NCBI RefSeq assembly: GCF_013403245.1
Contig: NZ_JACBNQ010000003.1
Location: 62,001 to 126,000 of the forward strand
Direction: 5' to 3'
DNA from: Sedimentibacter hydroxybenzoicus DSM 7310
GTDB taxonomy: Bacteria > Bacillota > Clostridia > Tissierellales > Sedimentibacteraceae
DNA: 64,000 nt
This document shows positions 23,948-33,130 of the stretch, piece after piece (position 1 is the first letter of the stretch; each line of letters begins with the position of its first letter). Made by a program: the position numbers and the translations under genes. The notes beneath the pieces are model-generated. The model did no database searches. It was not told the origin of the DNA and saw only the letters and a program-made list of their open reading frames with translations.

Positions 23948-26260
23948 ATGAAAATTTTCATTTCTAAATATAACGGTTTCTGCTCAGGTGTAAAAATAGC
24001 CGTAGATAAAGCAAATAAAACTCTTGATGCTGAAAAAAAGCTTTACAGCTATGGTGAAATAATACATAATAAAGATGTCATCGATGAATTGAGTAATAAG
24101 GGTTTAAAAGTAGTTGATAATGTACCGGATGAAAGTGACGCAAAATTATTAATCAGAGCTCACGGGGTAGGCAAGCAAATTATTGACGAATTAAATGAAA
24201 AAAATGTTGATTTTATTGACGCTACATGTGTAAAAGTCAAAAATATACATAAAATAGTTGAAGAATGTAAGAATAACGGATACAATATAATAATTACAGG
24301 TGACAAAAATCACCCGGAGGTTCTTGGAATATTAGGGTGGTGTAACAATGAAGCAACAATAATAAGTACCGTAGAGGAATTTTTAAATATTGAAATTGAT
24401 TTTAATAAAAAGTATTGTCTTGTATCACAAACAACATTTAACACCGAAACATTTCAAAAGATTGTTGATTTGATAGATGAAAAGAAATATTTAAATATTG
24501 AAGTACACAACACTATATGTACAGCAACAAGAAAGAGGCAGGAAGCCACCTTGGAGTTAGCTTCAAAATGTAATGTGATGCTTATTGTAGGCAGCAGTAC
24601 CAGTTCTAATACGAAAAAACTGTATGAACTGAGTAAAAAAATCTGCCCTGACACATTCTTAATTGAAAATTATAAGGAAATTCCTTATAACTATATTGAT
24701 AAAAATACTATTGTGGGAGTATCCGCAGGAGCATCAGCACCTGACAGGATAATTGAGGAGGTTATTAATATGTTGGAAAACCTAAATAACAACATGAATG
24801 AACAGGTTGAAAAAAACGAACAAGAAAACGCAGGATCTATGCGTGAATTGTTTGAAAATTATGGTGGAGTATCTTATATCAGAACTGGTGAAAGAGTTAA
24901 AGGAACCGTTATATATGTAAGCCCTGAAGCCATTTCTGTAAACATCAATTATAAATCAGACGGAATTATTACGAGAGACGAATATTCCTTATCAGAGGTT
25001 GCAGACCTTACAGAAGTAGTAAAAGAAGGAGACGAAATTGAAGCTCAGGTAATGAGAGTATCAGACCAAGACGGAAATGTGGTATTAACGAGAAAACCAT
25101 TGGAAGAAAGTAAGATCTGGAATGAGCTTGAAAAAATGAAAGACGAAAATACCGTAGTTGAAACAACTATAATTGAAGCTTCACAATACGGTATTTACGG
25201 AAAAGTAAAGGGAATTAAAGGATTTATTCCAAGAAATCAAATTTCTATAAAAAGAAATGTTGATACATCAGAATACGTTGGTAAGATATTAAAAGTAAAT
25301 GTTTTGGAAACTAAAAACAACAAGGGAAGAAGACAATTAGTTTTAACATCAAGAGCTGTTGAAAAAATAGAAAAAGAAATAAAAGATAAAGAAGCCTGGG
25401 AAAACATCAAAGAAGGCGAAATATATGAGGGCGTAGTTAAAAACATCCAGGATTACGGTGCATTTGTTGAAATTGACGGTATAGATGGATTGCTGCACAT
25501 TAATGAAATTGCATGGACAAGAATTAAACATCCTTCTGAAGTTCTTAAGACAGGTGACAAAATAAGTGTAAAGGTGAAAAATGTAGATAAAGAAAACAGA
25601 AAACTTTCACTCAGCTACAAAGCAACTATAAAAAGTCCTTGGTCATTATTCTTAGATAAGCATCAAAAAGGTGATATTGTGACAGGCAAGGTTTCAAGAA
25701 TCGTTGATTTTGGAGCATTTGTTGATATAGACGGAATAGAATGCCTTCTTCATATTAAAGATCTTGACTGGGCAAGAACTGAAAAGGTAACAGATGTATT
25801 GCAGGAAGGTCAGGAAGTAACTGCTAAAATCTTAAACATTACGAGAAAAGACAGAAAAGTGAGCTTAGGATTAAAACAATTAACTGAACATCCATTTGAT
25901 GTATATACTAAAAGCATAAAAAAAGATGATATTATACCTGTTGAGGTTACTCGTATTTTATTAGATGGAGTGCATGTGAGTGTTAATGGAAACATAGACA
26001 GCTTTATTCCTATAGCAAGAGTATCAACAGAAAAATTAAGAACACCTGCGCAAGTAGTTAAGGTTGGCGAAGTGAAGGATGCTAAGGTTCTTGGAATTGA
26101 CAGTAAAGGCAAAAATCTAAGCTTAACATTTGTATTGGAAGATAAAGGCGATGACGCTTTAAACAATGATAATGTTACAGCCTATACGCCGGAAGAATCA
26201 AACTTTACTATAGGTGAATCTATAGGCGACGCTCTTGAAGATTTACTTAATAATAATTGA
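23948..26260 (+). CDS. ispH: IspH (HMB-PP reductase) fused to five S1 domains
   Basis: Bifunctional 770-residue protein. Residues about 1-280 are IspH, the 4Fe-4S enzyme of the last step of the MEP isoprenoid pathway, with cluster Cys in GFCSGV, DATCVKV and NTICTATRKRQ and substrate residues in RAHGVG and VSQTTF. After an acidic linker (about 280-300), five S1 RNA-binding domains follow (about 310-385, 395-470, 480-550, 565-640, 655-730), the third and fourth closest to ribosomal protein S1 (YGAFVEIDGIDGLLH, FGAFVDIDGIECLLH). This fusion is known in Clostridia; there is no frameshift at the joint. Confidence 0.95.
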   Translation: MKIFISKYNGFCSGVKIAVDKANKTLDAEKKLYSYGEIIHNKDVIDELSNKGLKVVDNVPDESDAKLLIRAHGVGKQIIDELNEKNVDFIDATCVKVKNIHKIVEECKNNGYNIIITGDKNHPEVLGILGWCNNEATIISTVEEFLNIEIDFNKKYCLVSQTTFNTETFQKIVDLIDEKKYLNIEVHNTICTATRKRQEATLELASKCNVMLIVGSSTSSNTKKLYELSKKICPDTFLIENYKEIPYNYIDKNTIVGVSAGASAPDRIIEEVINMLENLNNNMNEQVEKNEQENAGSMRELFENYGGVSYIRTGERVKGTVIYVSPEAISVNINYKSDGIITRDEYSLSEVADLTEVVKEGDEIEAQVMRVSDQDGNVVLTRKPLEESKIWNELEKMKDENTVVETTIIEASQYGIYGKVKGIKGFIPRNQISIKRNVDTSEYVGKILKVNVLETKNNKGRRQLVLTSRAVEKIEKEIKDKEAWENIKEGEIYEGVVKNIQDYGAFVEIDGIDGLLHINEIAWTRIKHPSEVLKTGDKISVKVKNVDKENRKLSLSYKATIKSPWSLFLDKHQKGDIVTGKVSRIVDFGAFVDIDGIECLLHIKDLDWARTEKVTDVLQEGQEVTAKILNITRKDRKVSLGLKQLTEHPFDVYTKSIKKDDIIPVEVTRILLDGVHVSVNGNIDSFIPIARVSTEKLRTPAQVVKVGEVKDAKVLGIDSKGKNLSLTFVLEDKGDDALNNDNVTAYTPEESNFTIGESIGDALEDLLNNN

Positions 26261-26284
26261 TTTGCTATAGATAAGCGATTGATA

Positions 26285-26330
26285 AGCAATTGATAGGCGG
26301 TTGATTAAATCGCAAATCAATTGCTTTTTC
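26285..26330 (+). terminator. Terminator after ispH-S1
   Basis: AGCAATTGAT (26285-26294) pairs with ATCAATTGCT (26316-26325), then TTTTT. The flanks hold several near-copies of GATTGATAAGC / CGCAAATCAATTG (26275-26385), a small local repeat cluster without other meaning that I can see. Confidence 0.75.
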
Positions 26331-26423
26331 TCTATGTTTTTCCATTGTTAATCTATTGCATGTCAACCGCAAATCAATTGTATATCAGAATTTACAAAGT
26401 AAATTCGTACTAAGGAGGGTAAA

Positions 26424-27464
26424 ATGTTAAAAGAATTTTTAACGGATATATGCCAAACACAATTTGTTTCCGGTTTTGAGCATATTAATGGCGATAAATT
26501 AATTAAATATTTTGAACCATATACGGATACATATGAAAAGGACAAGGTTGGAAGTTATATATTTAAAGCTGGAGGAACAAACAATGCAAAAATAATGCTT
26601 TCAGCTCACATAGATGAAATCGGCTTGATGATAACTAAAGTATTGGATGACGGTTTTTTAAGCTTCACTCAGGTTGGAGGAATAAATCCTGCGTCACTGA
26701 TTGCTCAGGATGTAATCATTTACGGCAGAGAAAATGTGTTTGGAGTGATAGGAATCAAACCTCCGCACGTAACACTTGCGGAAGACAGAGACAAAACAGT
26801 ACCATTAGATGAACTATACATAGACACGGGATATCCGAAAGAAATACTTGAAAAATTAGTGACAGTAGGAGATGTTGCAACCGTAAAAAGAGAATTGGTA
26901 TCATTACAGGACGACGTAGTAGCAGCAAAGGCTCTTGACGATAGGGCTTGCGTAGCAGTTATGCTGGAAACAGCAAAAGAGTTAAAAAAAATATCACATA
27001 AAAGCAATATTTATTATACCTGCTCGGCTCAGGAAGAAACCGGATACAGAGGAGCGATTACCGCAAGCTATAAAATAAATCCTGATATAGCTATTGCGTT
27101 AGATGTAACTTTCGGAAAAGCACCTGAGATGGGTTCGGAAGTGCCTCAGTTAGGAAAGGGACCCGCTGTTTGCTTAGGGGGAAGGTTTAACCCGAAGCTT
27201 ACAAAGAAATTTATTGATACTTGCAACAATTATAACTATCCTTTCCAATATGAAGTGGCACCTGCCGCAACAGGAACGGATACTGAGGGTATACAGATAA
27301 ACAGAGAAGGTGTTCCATGTATTTTATTATCGATACCTCTGAGATATATGCATACATCCGTGGAAACAATAAGCTTAAAGGACGTAGAAATTACAGGCAG
27401 GGCAATAGCCCGGTTCATCAATGAGCTTGATAATTCTGATTTGGAGGAAATATTATGTTTTTAA
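26424..27464 (+). CDS. M42-family metallo-aminopeptidase, paralogue 1
   Basis: Dinuclear-metal aminopeptidase that trims N-terminal residues from peptides, usually as a large cytoplasmic complex. The 346-residue product carries the M42 ligands: His-Asp in SAHIDEIGLM, Asp in KALDDRACVA, the Glu pair in CSAQEETGYRG, Asp in ALDVTFGK and His in RYMHTSVET. TAAGGAGG precedes the ATG. It is first of three tandem paralogues and overlaps the next by ten bases. Confidence 0.93.
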   Translation: MLKEFLTDICQTQFVSGFEHINGDKLIKYFEPYTDTYEKDKVGSYIFKAGGTNNAKIMLSAHIDEIGLMITKVLDDGFLSFTQVGGINPASLIAQDVIIYGRENVFGVIGIKPPHVTLAEDRDKTVPLDELYIDTGYPKEILEKLVTVGDVATVKRELVSLQDDVVAAKALDDRACVAVMLETAKELKKISHKSNIYYTCSAQEETGYRGAITASYKINPDIAIALDVTFGKAPEMGSEVPQLGKGPAVCLGGRFNPKLTKKFIDTCNNYNYPFQYEVAPAATGTDTEGIQINREGVPCILLSIPLRYMHTSVETISLKDVEITGRAIARFINELDNSDLEEILCF

Positions 27465-28468
27465 AAGAATTAACTGAACTTTCCGGCGTATCAGGAAATG
27501 AATATGAGGTAAGAAATTATATAAAAAATAAATTGAAAGAAATAGGTTGCGAGTTTTATGTTGATAAGCTTGGCAATGTTATAGCACACAATAAAGGTAA
27601 AAAAAATAAAAAAATAATGGTTGCCGCACATATGGATGAGGTTGGCTTAATCGTATCACACATAGATTCAGATGGCTTTATTAAATTCCAGGCAGTGGGA
27701 GGCATAGATCAAAGAGTATTAAATTCGAAGGTTGTAACTATCGGTGAAAATAAAATTAACGGAGTCATCGGTTCAAAAGCCGTTCATTTAATGAAGGGGG
27801 AAGAAAGAGAAAAATCGATTCCCATTGATAAGCTATATATAGACATAGGTACAGATTCGAAATCAGAAACCGAAAAGCTTGTTAACATAGGCGATTATGT
27901 AACATTTAAAAGTGATTATGTGGAATTCGGAGAAGATTTAATAAAAGCAAAAGCATTGGATGATCGTGCCGGCTGCAGCGCTTTGTTAGAACTTCTAAGT
28001 ATGAAGCTGGATGCAGATTTTTACGGAGTTTTTACAGTTATGGAAGAAGTCGGCTGCAGAGGAGCTCAGACAGCAGCATACAGCTTAGACCCTGATTTTA
28101 GCATAGTGTTGGAAGGTACTGTTTCTGCGGATATGCCGGAAATAAAAGACCATTCAAAAGTAACTTCAATAGGCAAAGGAGCAGCGATTTCCCTTATGGA
28201 CAGTTCCACGCTTTATGATATAAATGAAGTCAGAAAAGTTGAAAGAATTGCAGTAGAAAATAATATACCATATCAGTTGAGAAAATCATCGGCAGGCGGC
28301 AATGATGCAGGGCCGATTCATAAGACAAAGGATGGTTCCAAGGTCGTAGCTATATCCGTTCCGTGCAGATATATTCACTCATCGGTAAATGTTGCCAGCA
28401 TAAATGATTATAACAGCGTTGTACAACTAGCCAAATTAGTTATATTAGATAATCAGAAAGGGGAATAA
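27455..28468 (+). CDS. M42-family metallo-aminopeptidase, paralogue 2
   Basis: The 337-residue product has all M42 metal ligands: AAHMDEVGLIV, KALDDRAGCSAL, VMEEVGCRGA, Glu in VLEGTVSAD and His in RYIHSSVN. The ligand that is Asp in the two neighbours (ALDVT, AVDVT) is Glu here. It starts inside the end of paralogue 1 after GGAGG, and paralogue 3 starts two bases after its stop, so the three are co-expressed and could form mixed complexes. Confidence 0.93.
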   Translation: MFLKELTELSGVSGNEYEVRNYIKNKLKEIGCEFYVDKLGNVIAHNKGKKNKKIMVAAHMDEVGLIVSHIDSDGFIKFQAVGGIDQRVLNSKVVTIGENKINGVIGSKAVHLMKGEEREKSIPIDKLYIDIGTDSKSETEKLVNIGDYVTFKSDYVEFGEDLIKAKALDDRAGCSALLELLSMKLDADFYGVFTVMEEVGCRGAQTAAYSLDPDFSIVLEGTVSADMPEIKDHSKVTSIGKGAAISLMDSSTLYDINEVRKVERIAVENNIPYQLRKSSAGGNDAGPIHKTKDGSKVVAISVPCRYIHSSVNVASINDYNSVVQLAKLVILDNQKGE

Positions 28469-28469
28469 A

Positions 28470-29456
28470 ATGAATTATAACAGTGAATTAATGAGAAAAT
28501 TATCGGATTGTTTTTCTCCGTCAGGTAGAGAAAACAATATAAGAGAATTAATTATAAATGAAATAAAGGGATATGCAGATGAAATAAACGTAGATGCCTT
28601 AGGTAATTTAATAGTAAGAAAAAAGGGTAACGGTAAAAAAATATTATTTTCGGCTCATATGGATCAAATAGGCCTGATTATAACTCACGTTGATGAAAAA
28701 GGATTCCTTAGATTCTCAAACGTAGGGGGAATCAGTGCAAAGGAAATATTAGGACTCAGAATGATATTTGACAATGGTTTGGAGGGTGTAGTATGCTCCG
28801 AAGAAATTAAGGATAAAGAGAAAATAACAATGAACAAGCTTTTCCTTGATGTCGCTTCGACCTCCAAGGATTTCGTGAAAAATAACTTTAAGACCGGTGA
28901 TATGTGCGTATTTAAATCAGAGTATTATGAAACAGATGACTGTGTAATTTGCAGAGCAGCAGATGACAGAATCGGATGTTACATACTGATAGAGGCTTTA
29001 AAAAACCATCCTTCAACAGATAATGATGTTTATTATGTATTTTCGGTACAGGAAGAAGTGGGATGCAGGGGTGCAAAAACAGCTGCTTATCAGATTAACC
29101 CGGATTTGGCAATAGCGGTAGACGTAACAGATACCGGAGACACTGATAATGGCACAAAAATGGATGTTAAGCTTGGAGAAGGTGCTGCAATCAAAATAAT
29201 GGATAAGTACATCATAACTCATCCTGAGATTAAAAACCTATTGACCGATTTAGCCATAGAAAAAAATATTAAATATCAATATGAAGTTCTTGAACATGGC
29301 GGTACTGATGCAGGACCGATTCATTTATCAAGAGAAGGTGTTCCAAGCGGAGCTATTTCCATACCTACAAGAAACATACACACCTCGGGTGAAATTTTCA
29401 GCAAATCAGACGTTTTGGAATGCATTAAATTAGTTATAGAAGTAATTAAAAAATAA
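28470..29456 (+). CDS. M42-family metallo-aminopeptidase, paralogue 3
   Basis: The 328-residue product keeps the metal ligands: His-Asp in SAHMDQIGLI, RAADDRIGCY, VQEEVGCRGAKT, AVDVTDTGD and His in RNIHTSGEIF. Where the two upstream paralogues have HxDE it reads HMDQ, a change next to the metal site. It is the last gene of the operon and is followed by a strong terminator. Confidence 0.92.
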   Translation: MNYNSELMRKLSDCFSPSGRENNIRELIINEIKGYADEINVDALGNLIVRKKGNGKKILFSAHMDQIGLIITHVDEKGFLRFSNVGGISAKEILGLRMIFDNGLEGVVCSEEIKDKEKITMNKLFLDVASTSKDFVKNNFKTGDMCVFKSEYYETDDCVICRAADDRIGCYILIEALKNHPSTDNDVYYVFSVQEEVGCRGAKTAAYQINPDLAIAVDVTDTGDTDNGTKMDVKLGEGAAIKIMDKYIITHPEIKNLLTDLAIEKNIKYQYEVLEHGGTDAGPIHLSREGVPSGAISIPTRNIHTSGEIFSKSDVLECIKLVIEVIKK

Positions 29457-29468
29457 GAAATAATTTAT

Positions 29469-29501
29469 GTGCCGGTGATTACCATTCTCACCGGCACTTT
29501 A
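29469..29501 (+). terminator. Terminator of the M42 operon
   Basis: GTGCCGGTGA (29469-29478) pairs perfectly with TCACCGGCAC (29488-29497), followed by TTTAT. Confidence 0.85.
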
Positions 29502-29659
29502 TCTATGCAATTTATCAAATAAGATGATTCTTAAGTATCTCTTTCAGGATACGGTTATAATTTTTCTTTACCAGGAATTTCTTGTTGTTTCTAAAATTAT
29601 GTGATAACATAAAATTGAACGAAAATTTTAACATAAATCTTATGGAAGAAAGTGAAAAA

Positions 29660-30304
29660 ATGAAAATAATTGATTTAACGCATACAATTTCGGCTGATAT
29701 GCCTGTTTATCCGGGAACCGAAAGGCCTAAACTGAAAGCCGCAAATACGTATGAAAATGATGGCTTCAAGGAAACCTTATTAACAATGTTTTCTCATACG
29801 GGAACACACATGGATCCTCCGGCTCATTTATTTGCACACCGAACAACCTTAGATTCATTCCCCGTGGAACATTTTGTCGGACAAGGATTGGTTATTGATT
29901 GCAGCGACTTGACAGAAGGACAGCAAATTACCTTTAAATACATAGAAAATGTCAGATCCAAAGCCGATAAAGCAGATTTCATTTTATTTTATACCGGTTG
30001 GGATAAGTATTGGGGTACAAATAAATATTTTGGAAAATATCCTTATATCACTTATGATGTTGCAGACTATTTAATCAAAAGCAATAAAAAGGGTGTAGGT
30101 CTGGATGTAATCGGTATCGATCCTATTTCAGATGTAAATTTATCGATACATAAAAAACTATTTGCTGAAAATGACATAGTAGTTATTGAAAACTTAACAA
30201 ATTTAGAAAAAATAGGTCAGGAGCCGTTTACATTTTGTGCCCTTCCTTTAAAATTCGAAAATTCTGACGGCGCACCAATTAGGGCAATTGCTATGCTAAA
30301 CTAA
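29660..30304 (+). CDS. Cyclase-family metal-dependent hydrolase (KynB-like)
   Basis: The 214-residue product has the cyclase/arylformamidase signature SHTGTHMDPPAHLFAH with the metal-binding His and Asp, and begins with the family start MKIIDLTHTIS-MPVYPG. Members hydrolyse N-formylkynurenine or related amides and lactones; the substrate here is unknown because no tryptophan-degradation gene is nearby. ATG 29660 is chosen for the family N-terminus; an in-frame ATG at 29642 and an open frame to 29582 exist, and the ribosome site (GGAAG) is weak. Confidence 0.87.
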   Translation: MKIIDLTHTISADMPVYPGTERPKLKAANTYENDGFKETLLTMFSHTGTHMDPPAHLFAHRTTLDSFPVEHFVGQGLVIDCSDLTEGQQITFKYIENVRSKADKADFILFYTGWDKYWGTNKYFGKYPYITYDVADYLIKSNKKGVGLDVIGIDPISDVNLSIHKKLFAENDIVVIENLTNLEKIGQEPFTFCALPLKFENSDGAPIRAIAMLN

Positions 30305-30337
30305 ATATATAACTAAAATCAAATTATGGAGGTGAAA

Positions 30338-31105
30338 ATGAAAAGCAAAATCGAATACATAATAAAAAAATATGTTGAGCAATATCCGAAAATTAAAAAT
30401 GTACAGACCAAGTGGTATGAACCATTAATTTTTTATGCGGATGCAAATGATGAAATGTTTAATATTCTTAAGGAAGCGGTCAGTCAAACCCATGCTCTTC
30501 CAAAAGATTTAATGCCGGGTGCTCAGACAGTTGTAGCGTATTTTTTGCCTTTCGACAGGTCGATAGTAAACAGCAATATCGAAGGAAGAGAATGTTCAAA
30601 AATTTGGGCTGTAGCGTACATAGAAACAAATCAATTGATTTTAGATTTAAACACTCATGTTAAAAATGAATTGAAAAAAACAGGGCATAAATCAAATATT
30701 ATACCGGCAACTCATAATTTTAATGAAGAAAAGCTAATAAGCGACTGGTCCCACAGGCATGTTGCATATGTTGCAGGTATGGGGACTTTTGGAATAAACA
30801 ACATGCTGATTACGGACAAGGGCTGCTGCGGCAGAATAGGAACCTTCATTACAGATTTGAAAATAGAGCCTACCGAGAGAAAAAACAGCGAGAATTGCCT
30901 GTACAAGCATAGCAATATATGTAAAAAGTGTGTAAGCAAGTGTGTGAATGATGCGTTGACAGATGAAGGCTTTGACAGGTTTAAATGCTATGAAATGTGC
31001 CTGTACAACGATAATTTTCACGCTGACATAGATGGTGTAGCGGACGTATGCGGCAAATGCCTTGTTAACGTTCCATGCTCCACGAAAAATCCAATTATTA
31101 GTTGA
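30338..31105 (+). CDS. QueG-like 4Fe-4S protein
   Basis: A 255-residue protein similar to the C-terminal half of epoxyqueuosine reductase-like enzymes: SHRHVAYVAGMGTFGINNML, then a Cys-rich region with CKKCVSKC and later CYEMC and CGKCLVNVPC that can bind two iron-sulfur clusters. It is shorter than QueG (about 380 residues) and lacks its HEAT repeats, so a role in queuosine synthesis is not supported; these stand-alone proteins are usually unassigned. ATG 30338 follows GGAGGTG; the earlier ATG at 30326 overlaps that site. Confidence 0.8.
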   Translation: MKSKIEYIIKKYVEQYPKIKNVQTKWYEPLIFYADANDEMFNILKEAVSQTHALPKDLMPGAQTVVAYFLPFDRSIVNSNIEGRECSKIWAVAYIETNQLILDLNTHVKNELKKTGHKSNIIPATHNFNEEKLISDWSHRHVAYVAGMGTFGINNMLITDKGCCGRIGTFITDLKIEPTERKNSENCLYKHSNICKKCVSKCVNDALTDEGFDRFKCYEMCLYNDNFHADIDGVADVCGKCLVNVPCSTKNPIIS

Positions 31106-31125
31106 TTTAATTAACGGTTACGAGG

Positions 31126-31154
31126 ATGACAGTAGGGATGTACCTTACTGTCAT
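31126..31154 (+). terminator. Hairpin, probable terminator
   Basis: ATGACAGTA (31126-31134) pairs with TACTGTCAT (31146-31154). The T run is interrupted (ATTTATATTTC). Confidence 0.55.
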
Positions 31155-31184
31155 ATTTATATTTCATTAAATATTTTTTATTTT

Positions 31185-31210
31185 TGTAACGAAATAATTT
31201 TTAAAAGTAC
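31185..31210 (+). promoter_or_regulatory. Candidate ECF promoter of the second sigma operon
   Basis: TGTAAC (31185-31190), a classical ECF -35 element, with GTAC (31207-31210) 16 bases further on, 22 bases before the sigma start. This suggests autoregulation; the -10 match is weak. Confidence 0.4.
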
Positions 31211-31231
31211 TTATTAATAGGAGGTGGTTGA

Positions 31232-31720
31232 GTGCAGAATATGGATGAACTTTATAATGAATATTTTCAAACGGTTTTCAAGTATTTATTCTGCTTGACT
31301 CATGATGTTGATTTATCTGAAGAATTGACACAAGAAACCTTCTGCCAGGCAATAAAAACATATGACAAATTCAGAGGTGATTGCAAAATATCTGTCTGGC
31401 TTTGCCAGATTTCAAAGCATCTGTGGTATAAAGAATTAAATAAAAGAAAAAAAAATATTTCTTGCCCTATTGACGAGATATCCGACAGTCTTGAATCAAA
31501 AGAGCATGTTGAAAGCTTAATACTGATTAATGAGTCAAAGGTTGAATTGTTTCAGAAATTACAGAGCTTGGATGAAAAAACGAGAGAAGTGATGTATCTG
31601 CGACTTACGGGAGAATTGAGCTTTAAGGAAATCGGAGAAATATTAAATAAAAATGAAACTTGGGCTCGTGTTACTTTTTATCGTGCAAAACAAAAATTAG
31701 CTAAGGAGGGATTGGATTGA
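31232..31720 (+). CDS. ECF RNA polymerase sigma factor
   Basis: The 162-residue product has region 2 (about 5-70, LSEELTQETFCQAIKTYDKF) and region 4 (about 105-158, LQSLDEKTREVMYLRLTG, SFKEIGEILNKNETWARV). It resembles SigX/SigW-type factors, which respond to envelope stress. The GTG at 31232 follows GGAGGTGG; ATG 31241 is an alternative. It overlaps the anti-sigma gene by four bases. Confidence 0.92.
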   Translation: MQNMDELYNEYFQTVFKYLFCLTHDVDLSEELTQETFCQAIKTYDKFRGDCKISVWLCQISKHLWYKELNKRKKNISCPIDEISDSLESKEHVESLILINESKVELFQKLQSLDEKTREVMYLRLTGELSFKEIGEILNKNETWARVTFYRAKQKLAKEGLD

Positions 31721-32355
31721 AAGGAGAAATATCATGCAACATTGTTCAGGATTTACTGCCTAACTATATCGAAAAGCTGACCAGCAATGAATCAAATCAA
31801 GAAATAGAGCATCATATGTCTGCCTGTGAAGATTGCAAAAAAACGTACGAACAGATGAATTCAGAAATTAGAAGCACTGTAAAGGTACCGGTTAAGGAGC
31901 TGAAATTTCTTAAAAAAGTTAGAATAACAAGAAAATTAGCCGCACTATTTACAATTATATTGGCACTTATCTTGTCGTACATGCTATATGAAACTGAATT
32001 TAAGTACACAAATGATAAAAATGTTCTTGCGGCAGGAATAACAGATTTTCTGCCTAAATATTCAATAAAGCCTTATATGCTTGAGATAAAAGAAATAGAT
32101 AATATACTTATAGCTTCATTTAAAGATCAAACAAGAACAAATGTAAACGGTGAGGCCATCTTTACTAAAGGATTCAATCGAAAATACAGGATAATAAGTA
32201 CTGTAATTACTGAAGATTTCAAAGTTCAGGAAAATACAGGAAACTCAATAATCTCTGACATTGTAAAAGAGAACCTCAACATGATTTATATGTCTATGTG
32301 GGTTGTTATAGAGTTAGGCATCATATTAATGATATTCTTTTTAACTTCTTGCTGA
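31717..32355 (+). CDS. Zinc-finger anti-sigma factor
   Basis: The 212-residue product begins with an anti-sigma zinc domain (His-x3-Cys-x2-Cys in HHMSACEDCKKTY), then a transmembrane helix (about 70-88), an extracellular segment and a hydrophobic C-terminal helix (about 190-210). It presumably inhibits the sigma factor encoded just upstream, with which it is translationally coupled through a TTGA overlap. No further gene follows in the unit; 32356-32552 is noncoding. Confidence 0.85.
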   Translation: MKGEISCNIVQDLLPNYIEKLTSNESNQEIEHHMSACEDCKKTYEQMNSEIRSTVKVPVKELKFLKKVRITRKLAALFTIILALILSYMLYETEFKYTNDKNVLAAGITDFLPKYSIKPYMLEIKEIDNILIASFKDQTRTNVNGEAIFTKGFNRKYRIISTVITEDFKVQENTGNSIISDIVKENLNMIYMSMWVVIELGIILMIFFLTSC

Positions 32356-32552
32356 TTTTAATATTGTATACTACTATGGGAAAGAAATAGAAAATATCAC
32401 GAAAATATTTCAGAGTATTTTAGGTTTTTGTAATTTCCAAATAACTTCCTGTAAATTTTTTCAAATTGATATTTTTTATTTTATAATATCGTGATACAAT
32501 AGAGTGACGGGCAGTGCCCTTATTGAATCTACTAATTACGAGGAGACCAACC

Positions 32553-33041
32553 ATGTTCAGAGAAATGAGAAGAATAAAACAATTATTATCCAATGAAGAA
32601 ACGATAGAAATTTTAAACTCATGCACATCCGGAGTTTTGGGAGTTGCCGGTGATGATGATTATCCTTATACTGTTCCGGTAAGCTATACTTATGATGACG
32701 GCAAGCTGTACATACACAGTGCAAAGCAAGGACATAAAATTGACGGCATAAATAAAAATGATAAAGTAACATTTTGTGTAATAGACAGAGATGATGTTAT
32801 ACAAAAAACATTTACCACTCACTTTAGAAGTGTATCCATTTTTGGAAGAGCAAGAATTCTTACGGATGAAGCCGAAAGACTACAAGCCCTTCGCAGCTTA
32901 GTTGAAAAGTATTCGCCTGACTTTATCGAAGAAGGGGAAGAAGAAATTAAAAAAACATGGGATAGGGTGTGCCTAATTGAAATCAAAATCGAGCATATGA
33001 CGGGCAAGGCAGCAATTGAGATTATAAAGTCATCAAATTAA
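32553..33041 (+). CDS. Pyridoxamine-5'-phosphate-oxidase-like flavoprotein (NimA type)
   Basis: The 162-residue product has the split-barrel flavin-binding fold of the NimA group: MRRIKQLLSNEETIEIL, a strand TSGVLGVAGDDDYPYTVPVS and the His region LYIHSAKQGHKID. Relatives reduce nitroimidazoles or other small electrophiles, although most have unknown native substrates. ATG 32553 follows GAGGAG. It lies before ric, in an area of redox and stress functions. Confidence 0.85.
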   Translation: MFREMRRIKQLLSNEETIEILNSCTSGVLGVAGDDDYPYTVPVSYTYDDGKLYIHSAKQGHKIDGINKNDKVTFCVIDRDDVIQKTFTTHFRSVSIFGRARILTDEAERLQALRSLVEKYSPDFIEEGEEEIKKTWDRVCLIEIKIEHMTGKAAIEIIKSSN

Positions 33042-33130
33042 CTATAAATTTGATTTAAATCATATTAATTTCATTTATATATTTGTATAATTAAACCATA
33101 ATAATTAAATAAAATAAATGGAGGTATATG

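Noticed and set aside
26260-26423. Cluster of GATTGATAAGC and CAAATCAATTG strings considered as a CRISPR-like or iteron array.
   Set aside because: Units are irregular in spacing and length; the strongest pair forms an ordinary terminator.
29500-29659. Leader before the cyclase gene examined for a riboswitch.
   Set aside because: No recognisable conserved riboswitch core or paired structure was found by eye.
30338-31105. Assignment as QueG, epoxyqueuosine reductase.
   Set aside because: It is over 100 residues too short and lacks the C-terminal HEAT-like part, so only a family-level description is given.
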